DNA from: Paenibacillaceae bacterium
GTDB lineage: Bacteria > Bacillota > Bacilli > Paenibacillales > NBRC-103111
Assembly (NCBI GenBank): GCA_029256185.1
Contig: JAQSYI010000071.1
Span: 1-33,885 of the forward strand
Direction of reading: 5' to 3'
Length of the DNA stretch: 33,885 bases
The position numbers and the translations under genes are program-made. How positions within the stretch are numbered: position 1 is the stretch's first letter; every line of letters begins with the position of its first letter. The notes beneath the pieces were generated by a model. It ran no database searches. It worked only from the letters and a program-made list of their open reading frames with translations, and was not told the DNA's origin. This document shows positions 15,982 through 24,267 of the stretch, one piece after another.

Positions 15982-16734
15982 TCAACCTTTTTGCACATTC
16001 TCTTTTTCGCGAATCACTTTCATTGCAAATCTCGGCAAAATAAGCATCCGTTTGTACCGATAGGGCTCCTGAAGCAGCCGGTAGAACCATTCCATCCGAA
16101 GCTGCCGGAACAATTTGGGGGCCCGCTTCAGCTTGCCGGACAATACGTCAAAGCTGCCGCCCACACCCATAACCACCGGAACGCCCAGTTCCTCCTTGTA
16201 CCGGGCAATCCATGGCTCCTGCTTGTCTGCCGAACGTCCGACGAACAGCATGTCCGGATTGGCGGCGCGAATCTCCTCAATTACCTGATGGTCCTGGTCG
16301 GCGCCGAAATAACCATCTCTTACTCCTGCAAGCTGCAGCCGCGGATGCTGCTTCTTCAGCTCGGCCGCTGCCGCCTCCACCACCTCGCGCGAAGCGCCAA
16401 GGAGGAACACCTTCCAGCTGCGCTCTTCCGCCAGCTTCACCATTTCCTGCATGATCTCGATCCCGGGTACCCGCTCAGCGACGGGGTTCCCCACATAACC
16501 GGCAGCCCATACCACACCCGCGCCGTCAGGCACAATAAACTCCGCCTGCTTCATAAGCTGCATATAACCGGGATCTTGAAGCGCCGCCATGACCATAATC
16601 GGGTTGGCAGTGATCACTTGATGAGGCTTGCGGCTCTCCACAGCGTCAGCCAGCACCTGGATAGTCTCGCGGAAGCCCAGCTTGGAGATGGGCACGCCAA
16701 ATATATTTACCTTTGGAACATTAGCGCTGTTCAT
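15982..16734 (-). CDS. tagA: WecG/TagA/CpsF-family glycosyltransferase
   Basis: Membrane-associated glycosyltransferase of 250 residues (GT-E type). The family adds N-acetylmannosamine (TagA) or a related sugar to undecaprenyl-PP-GlcNAc, the step after TagO. TagA active-site residues are present: Thr42 and Asn44 in ITANP, the likely catalytic base Asp70 in VPDGAGV, Arg88 in AERVPG, and Gln172. The C-terminal appendage GGSFDVLSGKLKRAPKLFR followed by EWFYRLLQEPYRYKR is typical of membrane-binding members. One loop is odd: it reads FVGRSADKQEPW where relatives usually have ALGxPKQEKW, though the QE pair is kept. The ATG at 16732-16734 follows AAGGAG by 10 nt; the frame extends 36 codons upstream into csaB, but that part resembles no protein. 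It is last in the DUF5693-csaB-tagA group, 17 nt from csaB. Confidence 0.9.
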   Translation of the reverse strand: MNSANVPKVNIFGVPISKLGFRETIQVLADAVESRKPHQVITANPIMVMAALQDPGYMQLMKQAEFIVPDGAGVVWAAGYVGNPVAERVPGIEIMQEMVKLAEERSWKVFLLGASREVVEAAAAELKKQHPRLQLAGVRDGYFGADQDHQVIEEIRAANPDMLFVGRSADKQEPWIARYKEELGVPVVMGVGGSFDVLSGKLKRAPKLFRQLRMEWFYRLLQEPYRYKRMLILPRFAMKVIREKENVQKG

Positions 16735-16751
16735 ATTTTTCCAACTCCTTA

Positions 16752-17912
16752 TTATTGACGCAGCAGGGCAGCAATTTGTTGCGCGGGACGCCGTGCTTCT
16801 TTCTTGAGAGCGGCAATCCGCATCCGTCTGGCCGAATGCCATTCCGGACTGGCCTGAAGCAGACGCATCGCAGCTTCTGTAACTGCCTCCGGTTCATAAG
16901 AATCGGCTGTAGTTGCCGAAGAACTATCCAGCCGCCGCATAAACTGGTCAATCTTCGGATCATAGGATACCGCCACCATAGGCACCTGCTGGGAAGCTGC
17001 GTAGATCAAGGAATGCAGACGCATGCCTATCAGCAAATCACAGGAGGCCACCTCTCGCAGCATTTCCTGGGGATGTTCTACACCCTGAACCAGCTTAAGC
17101 ACAACATCCGGACTGGCAGCACCCTCTAATTCTGTGAGCACATCTCGGGACGCCTGCTCATCAGCCGGCAGATGGAAGGGCAGCAACCGGATCTCCACCT
17201 CACCGCATTGCCCGATAATCTGCTTCAGACTCTCGGCAATGCCGCGGAGCTCCGAGCGGTCCTTGGTCCAATATCGGACGGACACGCCGATAACCGCCGG
17301 TCTATCCGACTTACGGCCTCCAGCCCCGTCAACAGCGGAAAGGACATTTTCATGAACAGCTCCGCCCGCTGATGGTTCCCGTAGAGGCAAGCCCATAACA
17401 GGGTCGGGTACAACTTCCACATCCTTAGTATAACCCATTCGGCGAAGAAGATCGGCCGACTCTTTATCCCGCACGGATACATACCGGCTGCGTGAAAATA
17501 TGGAAGCGATGGGGTTATAGAACGCGGTTTTCTTAACAGGCCCCAGCCCTTGAGAGTAAATAAACGTAGGCTTGCCCAGCCACTGAGCCAGTCTGATTAC
17601 CCCCAGATAATAGGGGATGGTCTTCCAGCCGGTGGTATCCTGCAGCAGACTGCCGCCGCCGCTGATCAGGCCGTCGCTCCCGCGGATCGCTTGCCAGATC
17701 TGGCGGGGCTTCATACGGTGTACCGCCTTCACCCCATACATTTGGGAAGTCAGGTCAGGGTCAACCGACAGCACAATCGGTTCAATGGTGACTCCCGCTT
17801 TCTCGCCCTCTGCTTCAAGAGCCAGCAGAATGGACTGAAGCACGGCCTCATCACCGCTGTTGCGGAAGCCGTAATAACCGGATATGACTATTTGTTTAAC
17901 GGGATTGCCCAT
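16752..17912 (-). CDS. csaB: Polysaccharide pyruvyl transferase CsaB
   Basis: Enzyme of 386 residues that adds a ketal-linked pyruvate to the peptidoglycan-bound secondary wall polymer, creating the ligand for SLH domains. Family motifs are present: VISGYYGFRNSGDEAVL near the N terminus, GLISGGGSLLQD, FIYSQGLGP, VPDPVMG, VIGVSVRYW, and the C-terminal LIGMRLHSLIYA with its conserved histidine. There is no signal peptide or membrane helix, so it is cytoplasmic. The ATG at 17910-17912 has GGGAGG nine nucleotides before it. A nearer ATG three codons upstream directly abuts the ribosome site and is unlikely. The start overlaps the end of the DUF5693 gene by 25 nt, suggesting translational coupling. 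With three SLH proteins in the window, its role as their anchoring enzyme is a strong inference. Confidence 0.94.
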   Translation of the reverse strand: MGNPVKQIVISGYYGFRNSGDEAVLQSILLALEAEGEKAGVTIEPIVLSVDPDLTSQMYGVKAVHRMKPRQIWQAIRGSDGLISGGGSLLQDTTGWKTIPYYLGVIRLAQWLGKPTFIYSQGLGPVKKTAFYNPIASIFSRSRYVSVRDKESADLLRRMGYTKDVEVVPDPVMGLPLREPSAGGAVHENVLSAVDGAGGRKSDRPAVIGVSVRYWTKDRSELRGIAESLKQIIGQCGEVEIRLLPFHLPADEQASRDVLTELEGAASPDVVLKLVQGVEHPQEMLREVASCDLLIGMRLHSLIYAASQQVPMVAVSYDPKIDQFMRRLDSSSATTADSYEPEAVTEAAMRLLQASPEWHSARRMRIAALKKEARRPAQQIAALLRQ

Positions 17913-19978
17913 CGCTTCCATCCTCCCGCCAGTAACTGCCACACAGCAATCAGGATCAGTCCGATAACCGTCCCCAAGCCCAGACCCAACAGCACCCGCA
18001 CGAAGGAAATCCATAGAGGCGTGTGCAGATGAGTAAAGCTTCCGATGGCCGAGGCTTGTCCTATTGCGCCTAGCAGCATGATGTAAAGACCGGCCATATG
18101 TCGGCGCAGACTTAAATATACGCCGAATATCAGCAATGGATGGGCAAACAGAAACTCCTTATTCCGCGGCCGGACTCCCAGTGTATTCTCCAGGAAGTTG
18201 CGGAAAACCATTTCAATAGAAGAGACGCTTCCTTCATTGCCGGTCCGTGACAGATAATACATGCCCACCACACCAATTGCACCGGCTGCAATTACCCACA
18301 GTACGCTGATTTTGGATGCCAGGATCGCTCTCACCTTGGCCAGAATCCCCTGGAAGCCCAGTTCCTCGCTGAAGAATACCAGATAGATTCCTGCCAGCAG
18401 AACCGGCATATAGGCCAACACCTTTACTCCCGTAAATTGATTGATCTGGAGCATGTAGGTAATATCATATAGAAGCCCTGCCACTGCCAGCATACCCAAG
18501 ACGGAAGCTGCCGTGATCATAAACAAAGCCGCTGCAGCCTTCCACCAGGCTCCTTGAGCGGGAGCATCCAGCCGCTTGCGCTGTAAATAGCGGATGGCGG
18601 CAATGATTCCAAGCGCGGCGGCGCAACTGGTGCTGCCCAACGCCAGCAGCTTCTCAGCAGCCACAGGCATCACCACATGCAAGGCTCCCGCCCCGGCCAG
18701 ACCAAGCGCACTCAGCAGCAGAGTCAATCCGGGCACAAAATAAGAAAGCGTCAGGGCAATCAGCAAAACAGCGCCTGTATATGCAAAAAATATACCCGCC
18801 TTTTGCAGGGATGACTCATAACGGTTAAAAGCATGGGCCTTGCCTATGGTAAAGCCCATATCCTTCACCTGCTCGATAGCCCCTTCCTTGCCCTCCAAGC
18901 TCTTGTACAATGGCTCCAGCGGTTCGGTGAACAGCCCTCTGTCCACATTCCTGCTCGCTCTCGCATTCAAAAAGACAAGACGGATATTGCGGTCTTTGAC
19001 CGCCAATACCAAACGGTCCGTCACACCCTTAATCCGGCTGTCCTGCTCCTCTGTGGTGATATTCTCCATCAGCCTGGAAGCCTCATTTTCCGTGAAGGAA
19101 TGCAGACGGATAACGTTATAGTCGGTCTCCTTGGCCAACGTGGCGAAACCCTTCTGGGGAATTTTCTGGAGCTCAATGGCGGCAATGGCCATCCCATATT
19201 TATTCAGCAGCTGCGCTGTAGTCTTGAGCTGCGTTTTTGTCTGCTTCAAATCGGCCGAGTAGCCGGGAACCGACTCTCCATCCACCAGAATCGAATTGGC
19301 TCCGTACTGCTTGAACAGCGCAAGCGACGCTTCCAGTTCTTCCGGCGAGAATGGATTAATCCGGTTGCCAAGCCGGGCCACAATCTCAAAACCCTTGTTC
19401 CTCAATGCTTGCAAGGCGATCGGATCAGGTGTCATCGGCTTCATCGCCGCTTCATCCAGCGGAAGCTCCAGTACTAGTCCGGGGGTGTTCTTGAAGGACC
19501 AGTCCCGTATCTTGACTCCCCGCCTGCTGAACGTCTGCTCAATCATAGCCTTGACAGCAGTACGCGAGTTAGCGTCAACCAACAGCACATAAGCGAAATT
19601 CTCGTTGGCCGCCGGAAGCACCTGAGAGGTTGTCAGACTTGTCATAGAACCCGCTTCATGGGAGTTATACAGCTCAATCCGGCGGGCAAGCTTCAGCTCG
19701 TTCAACGTGCTTTCATATACAGCAAGAGATGTGATTCCAGCCTGCTTCATCCGTTGCAGCTGTTGCTCCACAAAGGCGACAGGGTTGGGCTTCGTATCAG
19801 ATATCTCAAGCAAATCCCGGTAATCGAATACGAACTCTACCTTCTTCGAGGTATGCTCCGTGCGATAGCGGTCTGCCATCACCGGAAGAGTCAGCAGGAG
19901 GGAGCCGATAACAAGCCACCAGAGAATCCTCTGCCAGAATAGATTTGCACGACGGTACCACTGAACCAAACGCTCCAC
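17888..19978 (-). CDS. DUF5693 family multi-pass membrane protein
   Basis: Membrane protein of 696 residues belonging, in my reading, to DUF5693, a family commonly next to csaB in Paenibacillus and relatives. One N-terminal helix (about 17-35, ILWWLVIGSLLLTLPVMA) is followed by a large extracytoplasmic domain (about 40-390). That domain starts with the conserved VEFVFDYRDLLEIS and has a barrel-like pattern (KQAGITSLAVYESTL, YGANSILVDGESVPGY). A cluster of eight or more membrane helices follows, about 395-690. No catalytic motif is known to me. Its place upstream of csaB and tagA with a 25-nt overlap argues for a part in export or assembly of the wall polymer, which is inference. The start is GTG at 19976-19978 with AAAGGA close before it; the short spacing leaves the start less certain. 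Confidence 0.85.
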   Translation of the reverse strand: MERLVQWYRRANLFWQRILWWLVIGSLLLTLPVMADRYRTEHTSKKVEFVFDYRDLLEISDTKPNPVAFVEQQLQRMKQAGITSLAVYESTLNELKLARRIELYNSHEAGSMTSLTTSQVLPAANENFAYVLLVDANSRTAVKAMIEQTFSRRGVKIRDWSFKNTPGLVLELPLDEAAMKPMTPDPIALQALRNKGFEIVARLGNRINPFSPEELEASLALFKQYGANSILVDGESVPGYSADLKQTKTQLKTTAQLLNKYGMAIAAIELQKIPQKGFATLAKETDYNVIRLHSFTENEASRLMENITTEEQDSRIKGVTDRLVLAVKDRNIRLVFLNARASRNVDRGLFTEPLEPLYKSLEGKEGAIEQVKDMGFTIGKAHAFNRYESSLQKAGIFFAYTGAVLLIALTLSYFVPGLTLLLSALGLAGAGALHVVMPVAAEKLLALGSTSCAAALGIIAAIRYLQRKRLDAPAQGAWWKAAAALFMITAASVLGMLAVAGLLYDITYMLQINQFTGVKVLAYMPVLLAGIYLVFFSEELGFQGILAKVRAILASKISVLWVIAAGAIGVVGMYYLSRTGNEGSVSSIEMVFRNFLENTLGVRPRNKEFLFAHPLLIFGVYLSLRRHMAGLYIMLLGAIGQASAIGSFTHLHTPLWISFVRVLLGLGLGTVIGLILIAVWQLLAGGWKRWAIPLNK

Positions 19979-20098
19979 CGTTCCTTTCTAATCGAACCTG
20001 AACCCCGGGGATAAACGCCTGACGCGTCCTTTAAGGCCAAGCCAAGCGCTTTCCCGGAAATCGAACCATCAACCACGCTTATGTTTGGAGTAATTCTA

Positions 20099-20137
20099 CA
20101 AAAGGGAGGAAGGAGGCCATCCGGCCTTCCCTCCCTC
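20099..20137 (-). terminator. Terminator of pgcA
   Basis: In the transcript, a long imperfect stem of GGGAGGGAAGGCC against GGCCUCCUUCCUCCC is followed by UUUUGU. It begins about 12 nt after the pgcA stop. Confidence 0.75.
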
Positions 20138-20148
20138 AAACATCTTAT

Positions 20149-21846
20149 TTAGTCCACGCGCTGCATAACGGCTTGCACCAGCGCCTCCAGCTGCTCCTTC
20201 GATTCTGCTCCTGTTTTGCCGCATACGGCAAAATACACTTTGATCTTAGGCTCCGTCCCGGAGGGACGCAGGCAGAACCAGGAATTGTCATCCAGCACAT
20301 ACTTCAATACATTCTCCTGAGGCAGTCCGTCCAAGCCCTTGGAATAATCCAGCACCTCCACCACCTGACGGCCGTTAATTTCCGCAGGCGGGTTGGTCCG
20401 CCAGTCGCTCATAATGCCCTGAATCTGCTCCACGCCATCCTTGCCCTTCATGGTGCGGGACTCCAGCTTCTCCAGGAAATAACCATGCTGCCGGTACAAT
20501 CCCTGCAGCACCTCATACAGGCTCAGTCCCTTGCTCTTGTAATACGCACAGGCTTCGGCAATCAGCATCGAAGCGATAACCGCATCCTTGTCCCGGGCAT
20601 AATTACCAGCCAGATAGCCATAGCTTTCTTCATAACCGAACAGGAAGGTGTGTTCTCCCGTCTGGTCGAACTGGGTCATTTTCTCACCGATATATTTAAA
20701 GCCGGTCAGGGTATTCATAACTTGAGCGCCGTAAGATTGGGCAATTACCGCGCCCATCTCGCTGGTTACGATGGTCTTAACGACAACACCATCGGCCGGC
20801 AGTTCCCCGGTTTCCTTCAGACTGCTGAGCAGATAATCCACCATGATGGCGCCTGACTGGTTGCCGGTCATAATGAAATATTCTCCGTCGGAATCCTTCA
20901 CCACAGCTCCCATCCGGTCGCAGTCCGGATCAGTGCCGATGATCAGGTCCGCATCGACCTTCGCCGCCAGCTCCAACGCCAGCTTGAACGCATCCCGCTC
21001 CTCGGGATTAGGGGATTTGACCGTACTGAAGTTAGCATCAGGCATCTCTTGCTCGGCCACCACATGCACTTGAGTGAAACCGACTGCTGCAAGGGCCGCA
21101 CGAACAGACAGATTGCCTGCCCCATGCAGGGGGGTATAGACGATTTGCAGCTTGTCGCTCATCGCCTTCACCACTCCCGGATTACGGCTGACAGCAGTTA
21201 CAGCTGCTATGTAAGCCTCGTCCACCTCCTGCCCAATCCAATGCAGCAGGTTGCCTTCTTCCGCCGCGGCGCGATCCAGCTTCCGGATCTGGGCATACGT
21301 GACGTCACGGATTTCCGCAATTACAGCATCCGCCATATGGGGAACCAGTTGTCCACCATCGGGACCATAAACCTTATATCCGTTATATTCAGGAGGATTA
21401 TGGCTGGCCGTAATCACGATGCCGGCGGAAGCTCCCAAATGCCGGACGGCAAAGGACAGCTCCGGAGTAGTACGGAGAGATTCAAATACGTAAGCGGCAA
21501 TCCCGTTGCCGGCCAGCACCAAAGCCGATTCCAGAGCGAATTCCGGCGATTGGTTGCGGGAATCATAGGCAATTACAACCGAACGCGGCGCAGGAAGCTC
21601 CTTAAGAAGGAACTGGGAGAGTCCTTGAGTGGCCCGTCCCACGGTATAAGCGTTCATCCGGTTGCTCCCGGCGCCGATTACGCCGCGCAGCCCGCCTGTG
21701 CCAAACTCAAGGTCCCGATAGAAGCGGTCCTCAATCTCCTTGTCATTGCCTTCCAGAGCACGCAGCTCCGACTTGGTGGCCTCATCAATGCCCGCATCGT
21801 CCAACCACGCTCTGTATTGGGCTTCTACCTTTGCTTCCAGTGTCAT
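20149..21846 (-). CDS. pgcA: Alpha-phosphoglucomutase / phosphomannomutase
   Basis: Cytoplasmic alpha-D-phosphohexomutase of 565 residues, the length of Bacillus PgcA. It interconverts glucose-6-phosphate and glucose-1-phosphate, the precursor of UDP-glucose for wall glycans and glycolipids, and may also act on mannose phosphates. The four-domain landmarks are all present: the phosphoserine loop ITASHNPPEYNGYKVY with Ser148, the metal loop GTDPDCDRMG, the sugar-specificity loop GYEESYGYL, and the phosphate-binding loop RPSGTEPKIKVYF near the C terminus. FGTGGLRGVIGAGSNRMN (48-65) is the conserved N-terminal signature. The ATG at 21844-21846 follows AGGAGGAGAG. It lies 47 nt downstream of fabZ, likely in one transcript from pgsA, and ends at a strong terminator. 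Supplying sugar phosphates to the nearby wall-polymer genes is plausible. Confidence 0.94.
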   Translation of the reverse strand: MTLEAKVEAQYRAWLDDAGIDEATKSELRALEGNDKEIEDRFYRDLEFGTGGLRGVIGAGSNRMNAYTVGRATQGLSQFLLKELPAPRSVVIAYDSRNQSPEFALESALVLAGNGIAAYVFESLRTTPELSFAVRHLGASAGIVITASHNPPEYNGYKVYGPDGGQLVPHMADAVIAEIRDVTYAQIRKLDRAAAEEGNLLHWIGQEVDEAYIAAVTAVSRNPGVVKAMSDKLQIVYTPLHGAGNLSVRAALAAVGFTQVHVVAEQEMPDANFSTVKSPNPEERDAFKLALELAAKVDADLIIGTDPDCDRMGAVVKDSDGEYFIMTGNQSGAIMVDYLLSSLKETGELPADGVVVKTIVTSEMGAVIAQSYGAQVMNTLTGFKYIGEKMTQFDQTGEHTFLFGYEESYGYLAGNYARDKDAVIASMLIAEACAYYKSKGLSLYEVLQGLYRQHGYFLEKLESRTMKGKDGVEQIQGIMSDWRTNPPAEINGRQVVEVLDYSKGLDGLPQENVLKYVLDDNSWFCLRPSGTEPKIKVYFAVCGKTGAESKEQLEALVQAVMQRVD

Positions 21847-21893
21847 AATCTTCTCTCCTCCTGATCATTATCTATTCTGAAATAACTTCCCAA

Positions 21894-22325
21894 CTAATTC
21901 GGCTCCGTTAACGCAAACATAATGCCGCCTTCGGCTACAGTCTTGTCTCCGACACTGGCTACGGCATGTCCCTTACCCACAATGCCCTTCATGCGCGTAA
22001 TCTCAACTGCAAGGCGAAGCGTATCCCCCGGATAGACCTGCCCCCGGAACCGGAACTCATCAATCCCGGCAAACATGGCCAGCTTTCCTTGATATTGCTC
22101 GCACTTCAAGATGGCTACTGCTCCCACCTGGGCAAGAGCTTCTACAATCAGCACACCGGGCATAACGGGAAAGCCGGGAAAGTGGCCGGCAAAAAACGGC
22201 TCGTTCACCGAAACATTCTTCAGGCCGACGGCCCGCTTGCCTTCCTCAACCTCCAGAATCCGGTCTATCAGCAAGAACGGGTAGCGATGGGGTATGATTT
22301 TTTGGATCTCGTTAATATCCAGCAT
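21894..22325 (-). CDS. fabZ: 3-hydroxyacyl-ACP dehydratase FabZ
   Basis: Cytoplasmic enzyme of 143 residues that dehydrates beta-hydroxyacyl-ACP in each round of fatty-acid elongation. It is full length with the hot-dog fold motifs: IPHRYPFLLIDRI at the N terminus, the catalytic His48 in FFAGHFPGFPVMPGV, and Glu62 in LIVEALAQVGA. GIDEFRFRGQVYPGD is also conserved. The ATG at 22323-22325 follows AAGAAGGAG by about 10 nt. In B. subtilis the orthologue (formerly ywpB) also lies near flhO-flhP and mbl, so this is a conserved neighbourhood. Here it sits between pgsA and pgcA, probably in the same transcript, linking membrane-lipid functions. Confidence 0.97.
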   Translation of the reverse strand: MLDINEIQKIIPHRYPFLLIDRILEVEEGKRAVGLKNVSVNEPFFAGHFPGFPVMPGVLIVEALAQVGAVAILKCEQYQGKLAMFAGIDEFRFRGQVYPGDTLRLAVEITRMKGIVGKGHAVASVGDKTVAEGGIMFALTEPN

Positions 22326-22429
22326 CTCTCGCAGCTCCTTCTTTGGAATGTCCTGTATAAATTCCGGTTCAACGACTTACAATAGAAGATGTCCCTTCAG
22401 TCTCTGCAGGATTGAAGGTTGATATAGGA

Positions 22430-22473
22430 GAGCATATTTCCGGCTCCGCATCTGCGGGTCTAGAAATGTGCTC
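22430..22473 (-). other. Large stem-loop spanning the pgsA stop codon
   Basis: In the transcript, GAGCACAUUUC pairs with GGAAAUAUGCUC across 11 positions with one wobble pair, and encloses CCGCA-GA-UGCGG. The 5' arm contains the last pgsA codons and the stop lies in the loop side. No U run follows (UCCUAUAUC), so it is more likely an RNA-processing or stability element between pgsA and fabZ than a full terminator. The rest of the 134-nt gap shows nothing clear. Confidence 0.5.
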
Positions 22474-22999
22474 TTTTCCCATGCGGCTTCTCGGCTACGG
22501 CACGGAGCTTGTAGACCTTGCCTATGTACAGCAGCGTCGCGACAAAGGAAAAACTGATCACAAACCATAGATATGGGATGGCATAAGCAATGTCAAATAC
22601 AATCATGAGGATGGCGATGTAAAACAAAACTGTGGTGATTTTACCCATGGCATTAGCGGGAACAGCCTGCATCCCCTTCACGTGGACCAAGATCCCCCCC
22701 ACAATCATTCCGGCGTCCCTGATGAAGAACACGGCAGCGGCAGGCCAGGGGATCATTCCGGACAGCAACAAAGAAATAATGACCGTAATCAGCATCAGCT
22801 TGTCCGCCAAAGGATCGAGCATGGTACCAAGCTCCGTTACAAGACCTTGCGTTCGCGCAATATACCCGTCCAGCACATCAGTGACACCCGCTGTTATCAG
22901 GACCATAAAGGCCAGCTTGATATCCCCGCTCAGGAAAACTCCGATATAAACGGGAATACAGATAAACCGAAGGATCGTCAGCATATTCGGAAGGTTCAA
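22460..22999 (-). CDS. pgsA: CDP-diacylglycerol-glycerol-3-phosphate 3-phosphatidyltransferase
   Basis: Integral membrane enzyme of 179 residues that makes phosphatidylglycerol phosphate from CDP-diacylglycerol and glycerol-3-phosphate, the committed step for acidic phospholipids. The CDP-alcohol phosphatidyltransferase motif is complete, with Asp41, Asp44-Gly45, Ala48-Arg49, Gly58, Asp62 and Asp66 at the expected spacing. About five or six hydrophobic segments follow, and the C terminus is basic. MNLPNMLTILRFICIPVYIG is a typical start for the family. The ATG at 22997-22999 follows GGGAGGAGCGGG by a few bases. The family also includes enzymes for other alcohols, so the exact acceptor is inferred from length and N terminus. 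It appears to head the pgsA-fabZ-pgcA transcript. Confidence 0.88.
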   Translation of the reverse strand: MNLPNMLTILRFICIPVYIGVFLSGDIKLAFMVLITAGVTDVLDGYIARTQGLVTELGTMLDPLADKLMLITVIISLLLSGMIPWPAAAVFFIRDAGMIVGGILVHVKGMQAVPANAMGKITTVLFYIAILMIVFDIAYAIPYLWFVISFSFVATLLYIGKVYKLRAVAEKPHGKRAHF

Positions 23000-23036
23000 T
23001 TCGACCCGCTCCTCCCACTAAGTTCCACATCCCTAC

Positions 23037-23065
23037 ATTATACCTTTCTAATGGCAAAAATAAAA
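23037..23065 (-). promoter_or_regulatory. Possible promoter of pgsA
   Basis: A perfect TATAAT on the minus strand (23037-23042) lies about 38 nt before the pgsA ATG. The -35 position (TTTTAT at 17 nt) is poor and falls in the T run of the upstream terminator, so confidence is limited. Confidence 0.4.
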
Positions 23066-23080
23066 CTCCCGCCAGGGAGT
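23055..23080 (-). terminator. Terminator of the flhO-flhP-epuA group
   Basis: In the transcript, ACUCCC-UGGC-GGGAGU is followed by UUUAUUUUUG. It lies 20 nt past the stop codon of the EpuA-like gene. Confidence 0.8.
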
Positions 23081-23100
23081 CGAATCCAAGAGATTATGTT

Positions 23101-23340
23101 TTACGAAAAAATAAGATCAAACATATGCCTCCATGTATCCCATTGCCATACATCAGAGTAGGGTTTGCCTCCCAGCACAACATATCCTGCCGTCATTCCG
23201 GCAATGAGCACCAACAAGCAGATGACAGGTACGATCATATGACGGACGACGGGCCAGCCGTAGCGGCTCCAGCCGTTACGGGAGGAGCCCTTCTTCTTCG
23301 CAGGCCTGTCAGGCTTAGCTGCTTTTGTACCCTTAGCCAT
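23101..23340 (-). CDS. EpuA-like small membrane protein
   Basis: A 79-residue protein with a basic N terminus (residues 1-29, rich in Lys and Arg), a single membrane helix (about 31-56, HMIVPVICLLVLIAGMTAGY) and a short C-terminal tail GGKPYSDVWQWDTWRHMFDLIF. That tail pattern, with its Trp residues and the ending before a helical cap, is typical of the EpuA family (PF11772). In databases this family often carries the misleading label DNA-directed RNA polymerase subunit beta; it is not a polymerase subunit. The function is not established. It lies 19 nt downstream of flhP, follows AAGGAAGT, and ends at a terminator, so it is the last gene of the flagellar-rod group here. Confidence 0.75.
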   Translation of the reverse strand: MAKGTKAAKPDRPAKKKGSSRNGWSRYGWPVVRHMIVPVICLLVLIAGMTAGYVVLGGKPYSDVWQWDTWRHMFDLIFS

Positions 23341-23359
23341 AAACCATACACTTCCTTCG

Positions 23360-24229
23360 TTAGCTGCGGAGATTGTTGACCAGCCCCATCATGGTATCCG
23401 AGGAGGTCAACGCCCTGGAGCTCAGCTGGAATGCGCGCTGAACCGTCAACAGCTCTGTTATCTCATCGGCCAGATTCACGTTGGATTGCTCCAGAAACCC
23501 TTGGCGGATGGCAATCGGCTTCTCAAGATCGGACCCTGCTTCCACCGGCTGCAGAATATTGTCCACTTCCTCCTGATTAGCAGCAATTCCAGCAGGCACA
23601 GTGAATAGATTGTCACCCACCTGCTGCAAGAACTGGGGCCGCAGCGCCCGGACAATACCAATCTGTCCTTGGAGTTCCGAACCTTCCTCAGGCAACGAGC
23701 CGTTATAGGAGAAAACTTGTCCGTCAGCATCTACCATAAACTTGTGGCCGGCCGGGATGACGATGGGATTATTATCCTTCCCCAGCACCAGGTGGCCTTC
23801 CTTGGTAGTCAGGTACGTGCTATCGGGCTCACCGTTTATGACGGACAGGCTGAAGGAGCCGTCCCGAGTATACAGCGTATTGGCCGGCTGCTCCGGATCA
23901 CCATCGGCAACCCGAACCTTGAACAAGCCGTCCCCCTCAAGGGCCAGATCCGTTGGAACGCCGGTATCCTTCAAGGTCCCTTGTGAAAAATTGGTGCTGA
24001 CTTGAGACAGCTTGGCCCCCCACCCCTGATTGAAGCCCAAGGGAGATAGCCGCCCTTCCTTCTGGAAGCTCTGAGGCTGCTGCTTCATACTCGTCAGAAT
24101 GTCTTCGAAGGTAGCTTCCTTGCGCTTAAAGCCGACGGTGTTAATATTAGCCATATTATTCGCCATTATGTCCAGCTTCTGCTGAATGCCGCTCATGGAC
24201 ACCATGGAGTTGATCATGGAATGATTCAT
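23360..24229 (-). CDS. flhP: Flagellar rod/hook-basal body protein FlhP
   Basis: Exported structural protein of 289 residues of the FlgF/FlgG type, part of the flagellar rod. The N-terminal helix carries the rod signature MANNMANINTVGFKRKEATF (22-41). The middle is a beta-domain with DTGVPTDLALEGDGLFKV and LYTRDGSFSLS. The C-terminal helix has IRQGFLEQSNVNLADEITEL and QRAFQLSSRAL, matching the Flg_bbr_C domain. It lacks a cleavable signal, as is usual for substrates of the flagellar export apparatus. Order mbl-flhO-flhP is the same as in B. subtilis, which supports this name over flgG. The gap to flhO is 38 nt, suggesting co-transcription. The frame starts with ATG at 24227-24229 (MNHSMINSMVSMSG). 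Confidence 0.92.
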   Translation of the reverse strand: MNHSMINSMVSMSGIQQKLDIMANNMANINTVGFKRKEATFEDILTSMKQQPQSFQKEGRLSPLGFNQGWGAKLSQVSTNFSQGTLKDTGVPTDLALEGDGLFKVRVADGDPEQPANTLYTRDGSFSLSVINGEPDSTYLTTKEGHLVLGKDNNPIVIPAGHKFMVDADGQVFSYNGSLPEEGSELQGQIGIVRALRPQFLQQVGDNLFTVPAGIAANQEEVDNILQPVEAGSDLEKPIAIRQGFLEQSNVNLADEITELLTVQRAFQLSSRALTSSDTMMGLVNNLRS

Positions 24230-24267
24230 CGGTTACCCTCCCCAAAACTAAAGCCAGAATGAGAGCA

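Noticed and set aside
19891..20139. Short minus-strand frame upstream of the DUF5693 gene
   Set aside because: It starts inside the pgcA terminator and overlaps the DUF5693 start; composition and lack of a ribosome site speak against a gene.
22377..22568. Short minus-strand frame overlapping the end of pgsA
   Set aside because: Out of frame with pgsA, no ribosome site, and its 3' part lies in the stem-loop region.
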